From NCBI GenBank assembly GCA_047967505.1, contig CM106539.1: a stretch of DNA of 64,000 nt, one strand, 5' to 3'. Positions 34,161-45,552 of this stretch are shown piece after piece; within the stretch, counting starts at the first letter, position 1; the number at the start of each line of letters is the position of its first letter. A program made the position numbers and the translations under genes. A model generated the notes under the pieces. That model did not search any database. It was not told where the DNA came from and worked only from the letters and a program-made list of their open reading frames with translations. Source of the stretch: Dipteris shenzhenensis. Lineage: Eukaryota; Polypodiophyta; Polypodiopsida; Gleicheniales.

Positions 34161-34365
34161 AAAACCCTAACCTAACCACTAAACTAACCCTAGGTTAGGT
34201 TAGTCACACTTAGGTTAGGTTAGATTAACCTAGGTTAGTTTAGTCTAACTAAGGTTAGGTTCACCCTAGGTTAGTTACTAACAGTTAGGTTAGGTTCACT
34301 AACCTTCAGTTAGTACTTAAGTGGAGGATATAGGTTAGTTAACCTAACTAGATTAACTTGGTTCC
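34161..34365. repeat. CCTAGGTTAG palindromic array (TTAGGT-type hexamers in both orientations)
   Basis: Repeats of TTAGGT and its complement ACCTAA alternate, often meeting at a CCTAGG centre (for example TTAACCTAGGTTAGTTTAG). They differ from the CCCTAAA telomere motif in lacking a third G. The first few CCCTAA units at 34163-34190 are closer to telomeric sequence. Confidence 0.8.
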
Positions 34366-34965
34366 AACCCCTTAGTTGGACTTAAAGACCATTCACACCA
34401 CCCTCAGGACCCCCTCCCCAAGCAAAATTTACCCCTACTTTAACCCCTTGTAACTCATCCGTTTGGGACCCAAACTAGACCCCATTTGAACCCATATTTC
34501 ACACACAAAAACACCACACTACGGGGTATCTTTCTAGCCCATTGCACACCATTTTGCCATCCCTCGCACTCGCTCATTTGTGCCCCCGTGTGGGCCTCGT
34601 TTCGCACAAATTTGCTCGTATCTTCATGCCATGACCTTCGAATAACGATCTGTCTACACCGGCACATTTCCTACACACGTAGGACAATCTTAGGCACATT
34701 GTTAACACGACGGTCCCTACACAAACTAACACCACCCTAACCCTCCCAACAAAACTTCATCCACACACCTGCACTTGTGGCAGAGACACCCTTTGCAAAT
34801 CTCACCCAATTTGCATGTAGCTACATTTCGGCCATCATCTCTAACTCCAATGCTCGCCAAATCCACATTCAACTCCGCTGCAACCACCGCCCCCGCCAAT
34901 CCTCTACCCTAAATCCCCCCCTGAGATTTAATGATTCCCTTTAACTCCTCCACGCCCCAACATGG
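34366..34965. other. Upstream flank of gypsy-2, no gene recognised
   Basis: C/A-rich sequence without stops-free frames of note. Likely decayed LTR and leader of the gypsy element that follows. A second LTR copy could not be found. Confidence 0.3.
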
Positions 34966-36720
34966 TTGGACGTCGTCGCAACAATGATGTGTATATCAAC
35001 CTCGATGCAGAGGTTGGCAATTCCTTTAATAGAAGAAATAATAACAATCAAGGCAGACGCCCCTTGGGAAAACTGGAACTTCCCAAATATAATGGTAGGG
35101 GAGATCCAGCCCGATTCCTCTAGCATTTTGATGCCGCATGCCAAGCAGGTGTCCAATGAAACCAAGGTGGCTTGGTCTCCCATGGCCTTAACTGATGAAG
35201 CGTTTGAATGGTATCTAGACCTTCTAGTGGAAGAGCATGCCACATGGGACCTACTTCAAATAGAATTCAAACGACGCTTTCAAACGGAGAGGCTACAAGA
35301 TGATCCCGCTCTCCAACTAAGCAAGATCGAACAAGGCCGATGAGAAGATGTACGCACGTACCTGGGTAAGATGAAAGGATTAATCTCCAAATGTGACCCA
35401 TGCCCAGATGCAAAGTACCTCATGGCATGGTTCATTGCAGGACTAAGAAAGAAAATCCGAAAGGATATGAAAAAGATAAGCAAGTATGAAACGTTCAGTG
35501 CTGCTCATGCGGCAGCCATTGACATCGAGGATGGCATGACCGACTCAGACACTAGCAGTGATGATGGCATATCTAGTACACGCGATAAGTACTCGAAAAG
35601 GGCAAATCAAAGGCCACTGCCGAAACATCAAATGAAGATCCTAGAGGCCATGACCATGAAGTCGAAAGAAGACATGATGCAGGCCATGGAACAAAAACTT
35701 CACTTGTCTCAGCTGCCAACTCAGACATCCACGGCGAGAAAATGTCTGATGTTCACACTGCATGGCCAATCATATAGCAAATGAGTGCCCAGTCCTAAGA
35801 GCTAGGATCACTGCACAAGCAAATCCACCGCCAAGGTTGTGGTGCCATATCTACGTCGTCGATGGCCATGATGAGAACAGTTGCATCTTTAACATGCGCA
35901 ACAACCTGCCTAGACCTCAACAATACCAAGCGGCACCCATGCCAGTATATAGGCAATCGACACTTGCACAAGCGCCCCCAGCTCCGAGGCTAAATCCTAT
36001 TCCCGTTCGGACACAAGTCCCACAACTACTCAGGAATCCGAATCCACGACCATATCCAAGAGCACCAAATCCAGCTCCTCAGGCAGTTCCAATACATCAA
36101 TTACAAGCCGAGGAAATAGACTCGCCATTTGAGTATGAAGTAGAGTACCCAATGTACTATGTAGAAGGTGCAGAGGGTCTAATACTAGTTTATGCAAATC
36201 AAGTACATCCCAACACATATCGTATACCAATTAAGTGCTACGGTTGTGGAGAAAATCAGCGGATCGTAGAGTGCCCCCATCGTGGTAGCCCAGCTACTTT
36301 CCAACCACTCTGTAGAGATTGTGGCATAGGACATGCCTGTATGGATTGTCCCATGAAAAATAAGGTCCCAGAACAAACAGAGGTTAAGCGTGACGTCCCA
36401 ATCAGCATCATTGGGGTGGACCATCAAAGTTTGGGTCCGGCAAGTGTAATATCACAACCTGTAAATGTAATTACACGCCAATAGAAAGAGGCCACGAAGG
36501 ACTCTAACATTCCAATCCAAGCAAAGCGACTTTTTAAAAAGAAAGCACAAGTGCCTCCATCTCCGCCAAGCAATGAGCAGCCGAGCTCATCCACATCAAC
36601 TCTCGAGCCTCAAATAAAAGAAGCTTCATACCCAAATGCAGAGGTGCAGAAGGCTCGTTTTCAGGCACTTCAACAATGGGTACAAAAGGAACAAGCTCAA
36701 TTTGAGGCTGAGAAACAAGG
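34966..36720 (+). pseudogene. Gypsy-2 gag (broken)
   Basis: Ty3/gypsy gag. The first part (34966-35343) carries 'TKVAWSPMALTDEAFEWYL' and 'WDLLQIEFKRRFQTERL'. A TGA at 35341-35343 interrupts, then the same frame continues with 'VRTYLGKMKGLISKCDPC', 'KYLMAWFIAGLRKKIRKDM' and an acidic linker. After a frame change near 35770 come cysteine-rich motifs: 'CYGCGENQRIVEC' and 'CRDCGIGHACMDC' (36235-36350), knuckle-like but irregular. A proline/glutamine-rich spacer with a TAG at 36482 leads to a short charged helix (QALQQWVQKEQAQFEAEKQ) that ends at about 36715, where integrase sequence begins abruptly. Confidence 0.85.
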
Positions 36721-38016
36721 CAGTAGATGCAAGAAAATTGATTCTAAAGGTTGTACCCTATCAACTCATTGCAGGACAATTGTATAAGATGGGCAAGGAC
36801 CAGATATTAAGAAGATGTGTAATGCCTCATAAGATCATGCCAATCCTGAGTGAAGTCCATGAAGGCATTGTAGGAGGACACTTCCAAGGAGAAGCCATAG
36901 CAAGAAAAGTTCTCCTTGCAGGCTACTAGTGGCCAACACTGCGGGCAGATGCCTATGAATATGTAAAAGGCTGTGATGTATGCCAACGGACTACTAAACC
37001 ACAACACAAAGACTTCAATCCCCTAACAATAGTTGTTGCACAAAAACCATTTGAAAAATGGGGGATTGACTATGTGGGTCCCATACATCTAGTAGCAAAA
37101 GGGATACGGGCACGCTACATCATTGTGGCCACTGATTACTTTACAAAATGGGATGAAGCTAAAGTAGTCAAAAAGGCAGATGCCAGAAGCACATCAAGAT
37201 TCTTATACGAAAATGTGATCACCCGATTCGGATGCCCCATTGAAATTGTGTCGGATAGAGGCACACATTTTGTCAATGAGGTAATCCAAGAACTCTTGTC
37301 TAGCTTCATGGTAATCCATAGAAAAAGCACACCCTACTACCCCCAAGGGAATGGACAGGCCGAATCCACCAACAAAATAATATGCATTATCCTCACCAAG
37401 CTAGTAGAACCATAACGTTCTGATTGGGCAGAGAAACTGAATGCAGCCTTATGGGCATACAGAATCACATTCAAGGTTAGTATAGGGAACACACCTTTTC
37501 AATTGGTGTACGGTCTTGAAGCTATGGTCCCACTCAAATTTGTAATACCAAGCCTATGCATAGCAGGACAGGAATGCATGGGAGACCATGAATCCTTGAA
37601 AGAAAGACTCTATCAGTTGGAGAAGCATACAGAGACAAGACTAGTAGCCTACCATGCCATGACAACAGAAAAACGCTAAAGAAAGGCATGGTTTGACAGA
37701 AATCTAAAAGCTAAAGACATCAAGGAAGGCGACTTAGTCCTGTTATACAATGCCAAAGTACACAAGGGGAAACTGAAGTATCTAGGTCAAGGACCCTACC
37801 GAGTACAAAAGATGAATCCCATCGGAGATGTACTACTAGAAACATTGGATGGAGTCCGATTCAACACAACAATAAACAAGAGCCGATTGAAGTGCTACTA
37901 CATCAACACGCAAGCCATCCTCGATAAAAGCAAAGATTTGGGAAACCAAGTCTTCCTTAGTTTGGATTATATGGTATCACAAGCACTCACTTGCATATGT
38001 ACGTCTTCACACATAT
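36720..38016 (+). pseudogene. Gypsy-2 integrase (3 stops), directly after gag
   Basis: Ty3/gypsy integrase, which inserts the DNA copy into the genome. The order is typical: 'VPYQLIAGQLYKMGKD' (36750-36800); the H-H-C-C zinc site 'HEGIVGGHF' ... 'CDVCQRTT' (36859-36996); a core with 'KWGIDYVGPIH' (first Asp, about 37060-37090), 'VSDRGTHF' (second Asp, about 37250) and 'YYPQGNGQAES' (Glu, about 37345); a C-terminal part with 'RKAWFDRNLKAKDIKEGDLV' and 'GPYRVQKMNP' (37680-37820). TAG at 36927, TAA at 37413 and TAA at 37677 break it. All three catalytic residues remain. No chromodomain is recognisable. Protease, RT and RNase H are absent between gag and this domain. Confidence 0.9.
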
Positions 38017-38237
38017 AGGTAGCATCAATCGATTTTAACCTAGGGCTCATAAGTGATGCCTGAGTTCTAGCTGTCCTATGAAAATCCCAGCGATAAAGCA
38101 TATAGTTAGTCCATACCTAGCTACTATGTCACGTGCACTCACACGCTTTCGCTTAGACACATAGATGATTGCATGAATAATTGTACTACACACTTTCATT
38201 CCACACTCTCAAAGCATGTATAAAAATAAGATCTCAC

Positions 38238-41200
38238 ACACACACATGGAAAGGTCATACCGACATGCCAACCAATCTAATGATCAATGGTACACCACAT
38301 GCACATGGATGCAGGTTCAGAAAAGATGCCGCCACTAAAGAGGATGCGCAGAAAGAGCCCACCGCCTCAACCACAAGACCCCCTCCAGAGTTCCCAGCCA
38401 TCTACATCCTCTCAACCACGGCGACCACAGCCACCATTTGTGGTCTAGAGCGATAGCTTCGAAGAGGATTCAATGCATGACCAAGAAGAACAAATGCCAC
38501 CCCAGTCACCAACGGCCTACACAGCCATTGACGGGGCCCAATCATTGGAACTTGTTTGGCCACCCACATCGACTTATGCTCTTTCCCAAGAAGCAACATC
38601 TTACTTATAGCAAAGGGGTCTAGGCAATTTGCATGAGAGCCTAAAATCCTTGGAGGACAGTTCTACAATGACCACATACATCAAGGACTTTCTCCATTCT
38701 TACCACTCTAGCAATGCAAAGGTTGGCAAGTACGGTACAATCACTGTACATCAGAGCCCACTAAACATTATCCTCGACAATACAGTCATTCAAAGGGCTT
38801 TCTCACTGCCAACACAAGGTGCCAAATACCTTAAATGGCCTGCTGATGCAAAGTTTATCGAAGGACAGTCTCTCCTCACCGAGGGCACACTGATCCATAG
38901 AGATGGCATATTGCTTCACACAATCCTTGACCATCGCCTCAAGGAAGCAACACAATTCCTATCCACAATCCTGGGGATTAAGTGCAGCAAGAATCGATCC
39001 CTTCCACTCCGTACATTTGTTTTGCTAAATAGGAAGCTAAAACAAGACTGGGTCTAGCACTTACTCATCTTCTTTCAAAGAAACTAGATGGTTCTTTAGG
39101 CCAAAAATGTAAAATTCCACACTTATTGGCTATAATCATAAAAAAAGAACTACAAGAAAGAGAAATGACTCTATCGGTCACCAAAACCAATTGAGGAGTT
39201 GGACATACCCTTCTCACTAGTATGGGAGTCATCACCAACTTCTCCTACTATCACATTGATAGGTTTAGGTACCTTAGAAGAAATACCTATTCTGGAGGTC
39301 AGGATTTTGGAATTGCCCCAAGAGATGCTACAGCTTGATGCACAACTGCAACCAATATATCTCCAACAGCAGCAGCAACCAGAGCCCAAGGCAAGATCGG
39401 CACCAGAACCTGAGGAAAGATCGGCACCAGAGCCTGAGGCTACATCAGTAACTAGAACCGCCATTCACACCATGCTAGTTAATGAGCCACAAGGGGAGCT
39501 AGTGCTAGATCAACAGTATGACTATTGTACACAAGGGACTGAAATACCATTGGAACAACCTCCCCCAAGTACTATAGAATCATCGGGCTGGCTACATGGG
39601 CACCACTTGTATCAACAGTATCGCCAGACCTCATCACCATGTGTCATTCTCCAACATCAAGCTAGCCAAATGATCCAAATGTCAGAACTATTCACTAGCT
39701 TGGCCAAGGAAGAATATGCACGAGAATTGGAAAGATAGACTGCATTAGAAATCAAAGACCAAATTCCAGGCAATTGCCATAGAGGTCAAGGCACTTCGAG
39801 TGCAGATAGATGAGAAGGAGGTAGAAAAAGTGCGCATGAACCAAGCTCTCCAAGCTCAAGAGAAGGCAGTGAGGGATGTGAGCTCCAACCTCCATCAAAG
39901 TCAAACACAGCTGATAGCAACAGTACAAGCAACGGCAATCCTACAGACCTACTATAACTCCTTGACATCCACACATGCTCAACAGACGGAGGTAGTGGCA
40001 CAAGCTCGACTTGCTCTAATTCACAAAGAAGAAGAGCTCCAGGATTGCAAAGACAAGCTTGAAGAAATGAAACAATCTTTGGCAGTGCGTGCCTTCAGCA
40101 TTGATGAGCTTACACTGGAATGCAGAATCTTAAAGGACCAACTTGTTATTGCTCAAAAGGCTAGCACTTCACAAGCACAAGTCTTGGACCAATGGTCCAA
40201 TACCACTGAAGACATTCCTCAATAGGCAAAGGTCACCTTGCAAATGAGAAAGCTTAAGGAGACATATACAACCATCTACCATCAATACAAAGAAAAAATG
40301 AATGAGATGCACTCCCAAAAGATAATCATCTCCAAGCGTGAACTCCAATTGCTAGTGCACAACAATGAGGCATTGGAAGACAACACCAATGAAGCCCCAC
40401 TTCAATGCACAACGGTGGTGTACCAAGAGCTTGTGGCTGCTCTACAAGTGGAAGATCACCTCAATGCACGTGTGCTCATCCAATGGAAGCAACTCCAAAT
40501 CAGGATCATATCTGCTCATCCAACAATGAAATGGGAACGTTCCATCGGGACCAAGACCCTGCGCATAATTTGCCAAGACTTGTCCGAAGATGAGAAAAAT
40601 ATCTTTTGCCTATCTACACATGTCGGGTTTATAGCACTCAGGACACGTGCTTTCATCGCATATGTATGCCTCATGGGTAGTCCTCCCCTCAGGGTTATTG
40701 CAGGTTTGTTGCCATTGCTACAAAGGCCATCCCTATTATTTGCAAGGCACGACATAACCGACATCCCACCCATGCAGTTGATCATCCCATCACACTAGCA
40801 AAAAGAAGTGTCGGAAGATGATAGGGCCCAGCTCACATCCAACATCCCATATCTAACCACTCTTTCTGCCAACATCATAACCTCACTTACCCTTGCTGCT
40901 ACCACCCTCTTAACCTTCCCCGAGCTCCATCCTAACATCTATTCCCTCCATCGTCTCTTTGCTGATGCCTCTCACCATTTTCAAGTAACCCAACAGTCAC
41001 AAACTTACGAGCCCCTTACACCTAGCTTTTTCTTGCTAATCCTACCCTTGAGGATTACCAAGTTGCTCAAACCATTTGCCCAGTTCTTTCGCCCCTCCTC
41101 TCTGCTCCCCCTTCCGCAACTAACACTCTACCATATTTCTCCCCCATGTCCCTAGATTTTCTCCCTGCCCCATCATCACCTCCGACACTACTTGAGGTTC

Positions 41201-41830
41201 CATTAGCAGAAAATGACAGTATTTGATTTTGAATATCAGGATCTAGATAATCCAATCGTACGCCCATGCCAAGTTCCAATGATGGTATGATTTTGATGAG
41301 ATACCACTTCCCAGTAACCCCATCAAGGAATTTTGGAGCAAACATCCTGATATGAAAACTCAAGGTGGATGGACCCTGGACAACTTTCCTACCAACCTTC
41401 GTCAGAGTCAAATTAATGAAGGTTGGATTAGCAAGTTGGATCCACAACCTGATTGCCGCCGCCCCAAGCTCTTTGATGTAATCTTCTTGAAGGAGTACCT
41501 ACGGGCACCTCCATGTCTCAGAACCCATCCCAAGTTCTACGCAGTTCCACGGCATAAAAAATGGGAAGCCAACATACACACTTTGGCTGAAGATCAAACC
41601 ATTAATTGGCCAATGATCAAACCATACTCTGGTGTAGAATGGAATATCCAAGGCACCATGGTCCGAGCACTTCAATAGCATGACCAAATAATGCACGGCA
41701 ACATTGATCGCTTCCTTTGCCTAAGTGCTATATTCTGTAAAACATTGGAATTCATTCTGGAGGTCCCATGTTACCTCGATTCCCATTTGCCTCCACTCAG
41801 TTTCAATCCCAATGAACAAGTCGATGTTTA
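38238..41830 (+). pseudogene. Unrecognised 3' coding region behind gypsy-2 integrase, coiled-coil rich
   Basis: About 3.5 kb of plus-strand sequence with long open blocks in few frames: 38629-39057 and 39199-39738 share one frame; 39800-40225, 40238-40798 and 40808-41155 share another, separated only by single TAG codons; 41290-41690 is in a third. Seen: 'LHTILDHRLKEATQFLSTIL'; a glutamine run with two RSAPEPE repeats (about 39390-39445); a long heptad-like charged segment (39800-40420: KEVEKVRMNQALQAQEKAV, LIHKEEELQDCKDKLEEMK); a hydrophobic stretch at about 40850-40920; and a tryptophan-rich end (FWSKHPDMKTQGGWTLDNF). No known domain. Some plant gypsy lineages carry extra ORFs, so it may belong to gypsy-2, or it may be a captured host gene. 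Confidence 0.5.
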
Positions 41831-42178
41831 GATTACAAGCTGACTCTATCAAAGAGTGATCTTCTTAGAAGCACGCCACATATCTCTGTTGAGCAAATGG
41901 TGGATACAGGCTCTGAGCGAAAATTGTATGGTGCCAAGCCAGGATCGACTGGCATGACACAAGTTCCACAGCCACTGGATTAAAGGCATGGCAACCCAGG
42001 TACGTGCTCGCAATAAGCCATAACTCGAGGACGGGTAATAAAATGGATCCGAGAGTATGTTGACTCTGTGCTAACATGGACTTAGGTAGAACAGAATGTG
42101 TGTGTAGAGTAGCGGCAAAGCTCCGCTTGTACTTGCATAAGGCTAGAAATAATCCCTTATAGAAATCCAACTTGCAAG
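41831..42178. other. No gene recognised
   Basis: Sequence between the gypsy-2 3' coding region and the minisatellite. Short open stretches only. Confidence 0.3.
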
Positions 42179-42412
42179 TTCTACATGCAACTCCTACATG
42201 CGAGTTGTACATGCGAGTTCTACATGCAAGTTCTACATACAACTCCTACATGCAAGTTCTACATACGACTTGTACATGCAAGTTCTACATGCAACTTGTA
42301 CATGCGAGTTCTACATGCAAGTTCTACGTGCAACTCCTACATGCGAGTTGTACATGCAAGTTCTACATATGACTTCTACATGCAACTTCTATATGTAAGT
42401 TCTACATGTAGA
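42179..42412. repeat. 13-bp minisatellite, about 18 units
   Basis: Head-to-tail units of the type TTCTACATGCAAG (variants TCC/TTG at the start, CAAC/CGAG/CGAC at the end) with a constant 13-bp period. Because 13 is not a multiple of 3, each frame reads a 13-residue repeat, and all three plus frames stay open through the array. Confidence 0.95.
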
Positions 42413-42544
42413 GAGAGAATGTGTTACAATTCCTACATGCAGAGAGAGAAGCTCTCCAACTTGTATGAATACCCCATAATGGAATGAAGCCCACACTCTT
42501 TGGGGCATTGTGTTGAGTTCTACTTTGGTATTCCAAGCAATGGT

Positions 42545-42833
42545 TGATGGGATATCTCAAGGTGTATGCCCCAGGCACACCTTGGTTTCTATGTGTGTGT
42601 GCTAGAGGCATAGGTAGGTGCCCATAAGCACTGTTAGGTGGTGGTAGATGCCACATAGGATGATTGAGAGAATCTAGGAGCAGATTGAGGAGATGATTAT
42701 GGAGCTCAGAGGTCATCAGTGATGTCAGTGATCATGTAAGAGGTGCCTACATAAGGACCTCACCTTTCTTTATTCTATAAGCAAGCATTCTCATTTTGTG
42801 TTCACTTCATGCTTTCCCTTCAGTTCCCCAACA
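42545..42833 (+). repeat. TR-GAG element 5' LTR (289 bp)
   Basis: Starts TGATGGGATATCTCAAGG and ends TTCCCCAACA. Differs from 45050-45338 at about 8 of 289 positions (about 97% identity). The primer-binding site follows directly. The flanking pentamers (ATGGT on the left, ATTGT on the right) agree at 4 of 5 positions, compatible with an aged target-site duplication. Confidence 0.93.
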
Positions 42834-42850
42834 TGGTGTCAGAGCCCTTT
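42834..42850 (+). promoter_or_regulatory. TR-GAG primer-binding site (tRNA-iMet type)
   Basis: TGGTGTCAGAGCCCTTT directly after the LTR, matching the complement of initiator tRNA-Met apart from one position in the core. Confidence 0.88.
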
Positions 42851-43327
42851 GATCCTCCTTGAGCCCCCATTTGTGCCACATAATCTTCTTCTTCTCCATC
42901 TTCTTCTTCTTCATGTTCACCATTTCTTCCCTTTCTTCCCAAATTTTGCTAGAGCTTGTTCTCCCTCGTTTCTTCGCCATTCTCCAAGCCCTTCTGGCTG
43001 GAGATACCACTCAAATGGGCAAACTCTCACTAAAAGGAATTGAAGAAAGGACTTTGCTGCTGGTCGCCATTCCCCAAATAGCGCATTTTTTCACCATCTT
43101 TCTGTTGCAGAATACTCCCTGCCTGCTACACCATTGCTTGAGCCCTCTTAGGAGTAGATGGGCAACGTCAAGATGAACATTTTGAGTCACTTTGCAGCCC
43201 GTTTGGTTTAGTAACGAAGGAGAAAACGTCAAAACATAGACTCAGTCTGCAGCAACTCCCCCGGGCAAAACAACACACCATTTTGCCCAACCTCTGTGCT
43301 GGATCTTCTCTGGTATATGAGCTTTCT

Positions 43328-43596
43328 TTTGCTTTGAAGAGTGAGATACAAGCCCTCCAAGTTCAGGCCTCTGTTTTGGACAGTTTTGACAAGGTTGTGT
43401 GTTTGATGCTATATTAGATGCTACTTTAGCATTTTTGATGTTTTAAAGTGTTCAGAAATCCCTATTTTCTTTGCTTTGAAGAGTGAGATACAAGCCCTCC
43501 AAGTTCAGGCCTCTGTTTTGGATAGTTTTGACAAGGTTGTGTGTTTGATGCTACATTAGATGCTACTTTAGCATTTTTGATGTTTTAAAGTGTTGA
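43328..43596. repeat. About 125-bp direct duplication in the TR-GAG leader
   Basis: TTGCTTTGAAGAGTGAGATA through TTTTAAAGTGTT occurs at 43329-43453 and again at 43471-43595 (period 142 bp), with about two differences. Confidence 0.9.
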
Positions 43597-43838
43597 ATAG
43601 CATCAGTACAACTGTGGCTACAGCTTTGCTTTAAGTTGCTACACTTGGATTTGCTTGGAATGCTTTCATTTAGCCACCTCTATGAAGCATGCAAATGAAA
43701 ACATCATTTCCATTATGTTTGTAGCATGGAATTTGGTTGCAAGCCTTTGCCACTCTAAATGCTTGTATTTTGAAGCTCTTCAACTCTTTCTAGCCTTGTA
43801 AGAGAGTAGACACTGCCCATTCTGGGTTAGACCCTCTC

Positions 43839-44678
43839 ATGGCTACCATCTTGAATATGGATAAGTTCAATGGTAAAGGCTTTCACACATGGTAGATGAA
43901 GGTTAAGTTTGCATTGATGAGGGAAAACCTCTGGGGGCTTATCAAACCAGCTTCAACTTCTTCTTCAACAGCCTCTAATGCTGGAGAATCCTCAGCTCCA
44001 ACACACCCGACAAGAGATCGTGCTAGAGAGGAGAAAGCCTATGGCATCATTGCTCTTGCCTTAGGAGATGACTATATTCATCACATTTCTGATTTGGAGT
44101 CTCCTTCTGAAGCTTGGTAGAAGCTTGATATTATTTTTGGTGCTAGCTCTCACATCTCAAAATTGTCACTTAAGATTGCTTTCTTTGAATTGAAGATGGC
44201 TAGTGGCACTCCTTTGGCTACCCATGTCAATCATATGCGGAGTCTCATGACTCAACTTGCTTCTATCAACTCTCCAATCACTACAGATGATGCAATGGCA
44301 GTGTTGCTCAAGAGTATGCCTGAAGATTATGATCATGTTATTACCACTTTGAAAAATCCCTAATCCTAATCTTGAAGGTCTTATTTCTACTCTTCAAGAA
44401 GAAGAAAGGCACATGGAACTCCGAGAGGCAATGACACAGCCTATGCCATAAAAATCCAGAAGGGCAAGTTTTCACCTTGCAAACATTGTGGGAAGACTAA
44501 TCACCTCTCAAAAGACTGCTTCAAGATTAATCCATGCAAACACTGTGGCAAAAACAATCACCCTGAAAAGTTTTGTAGAGCCAAAAAGGAAGCAACTACA
44601 AAGTTAGAAACTGCCAATCTACTTTCAGTTGATGTGCCTCCACAAGATGAGGCATCCTATGAAGATTATACTTTTTGA
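43839..44678 (+). pseudogene. Copia-type (UBN2-like) Gag with two zinc knuckles, sole protein of the element
   Basis: Nucleocapsid/capsid-like protein. 'DKFNGKGFHTW' is the usual Copia gag opening. 'YGIIALALGDDYIHHI' and 'SDLESPSEAW' match the alpha-helical UBN2-type gag core. 'FELKMASGTPLATHVNHMRSL' and 'LLKSMPEDYDHVITTL' follow. Two consecutive zinc knuckles end it: PCKHCGKTNHLSKDC and PCKHCGKNNHPEKFC (about 44475-44585). TAG codons (near 43892 and 44118) and a shift near 44360 interrupt the frame. The stop TGA lies at 44676-44678. Nothing resembling protease, integrase or RT follows in the remaining about 370 bp before the 3' LTR. Confidence 0.85.
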
Positions 44679-45038
44679 ATCATCTCCATATATGCTCCAC
44701 ATCTCCCTTTTTTATGTTGAGTCAAGGTACTCAGTCTGGATAGTCCTCCAAAATGAATGAAATAAACTATTGTGTTTTGTAAACACCTCTGGTCACCATA
44801 TGATGTAGGCCATGTGTATGTGTTTTGCTCCATGGTACCTCCTGCAGACATTGTGTGCATGTACATGCAGGGGAGATAACCATTGGAAGGTCTTCTATAT
44901 CCCTTTTGTTTACTTCACACCCTTGGGAACCCTTGCTAGCATGAGAACCTAGCCATAGATTTATCCTTGACCACCATGAGATGGCATGAGAAACTATGAG
45001 ACTAGATGTATCCTTGACATAGCTTGAGGCATTCCCTT

Positions 45039-45048
45039 GAGGGGGGGT
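45039..45048 (+). promoter_or_regulatory. TR-GAG polypurine tract
   Basis: GAGGGGGGG immediately upstream of the 3' LTR start, the expected second-strand primer site. Confidence 0.85.
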
Positions 45049-45049
45049 A

Positions 45050-45338
45050 TGATGGGATATCTCAAGGTGTATGCCCCAAGCACACCTTGGTTTCTATGTG
45101 TGTGTGCCAGAGGCACAGTTAGGTGCCCATAAGCACTGTTAGGTGGTGGTAGATGCCACATAGGATGATTGAGAGAATCTAGGAGCAGATTGAGGAGATG
45201 ATTGTGGAGCTTAGAGGTCATCAGTGATGTCAATGATCATGTAAGAGGTGCCTACATAAGGACCTCACCTTTCTTCATTCTATAAGCAAGCATTCTCATT
45301 TTGTGTTCACTTCATGCTTTCCCTTCAGTTCCCCAACA
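45050..45338 (+). repeat. TR-GAG element 3' LTR (289 bp)
   Basis: Same length and termini as 42545-42833. Confidence 0.93.
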
Positions 45339-45400
45339 ATTGTCTCAAGTGTCCATGCTTCCTTGCACTCCATGTCCAAAAGCATGTCCTAACCTTGCAA

Positions 45401-45552
45401 CTCCTCCTCCCCTCTCCTCCAACCTTGCAACCCATCCTCTCCCTCTCCTCCTCCCTTCTCCTCCTCCTCCTCCTCCTCCCTTCTCCTCCTCCCTCCTCCT
45501 CCTCCTCCTCCTCCCTCTCCTCCTCGTCCCTCCTCTCTCTTCTTTCCCCCAT
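45401..45552. repeat. (CTC)n microsatellite region
   Basis: Imperfect CTC/CTCC trinucleotide run. Leucine/serine-rich and glutamate/arginine-rich open frames over it are compositional artefacts. Confidence 0.9.

Larger units (their letters stand above)
34966..41830 (+). mobile_element. Gypsy-2: Ty3/gypsy derivative lacking protease-RT-RNase H, with extra 3' ORF
   Basis: Gag and integrase of one element type are joined at about 36715 without the about 2.5 kb that should code for protease, RT and RNase H. The 3' coding region follows on the same strand. LTRs were not identified. The element could move only with enzymes supplied by a relative. The 5' and 3' limits are uncertain. Confidence 0.65.
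42545..45338 (+). mobile_element. Compact 2.8-kb gag-only LTR retrotransposon (TR-GAG class)
   Basis: Complete structure: LTR, primer site, leader, gag with two knuckles, polypurine tract, LTR. Pol is absent. This is the described plant class of terminal-repeat retrotransposons with a GAG domain (TR-GAG), non-autonomous and dependent on a Copia partner. At about 97% LTR identity it is the youngest dated insertion in the window by this measure. Confidence 0.88.

Noticed and set aside
33859-34198. Short protein gene in the C-rich segment
   Set aside because: Three overlapping frames are open to a similar extent, there is no domain, and composition explains the openness.
34161-34365. True telomeric sequence
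   Set aside because: Units are TTAGGT-type and invert frequently. A telomere would show uniform orientation and exact heptamers.
42172-42487. Cys/Tyr-rich repetitive peptides in three frames
   Set aside because: They are by-products of the 13-bp minisatellite. No signal peptide or start context supports any one frame.
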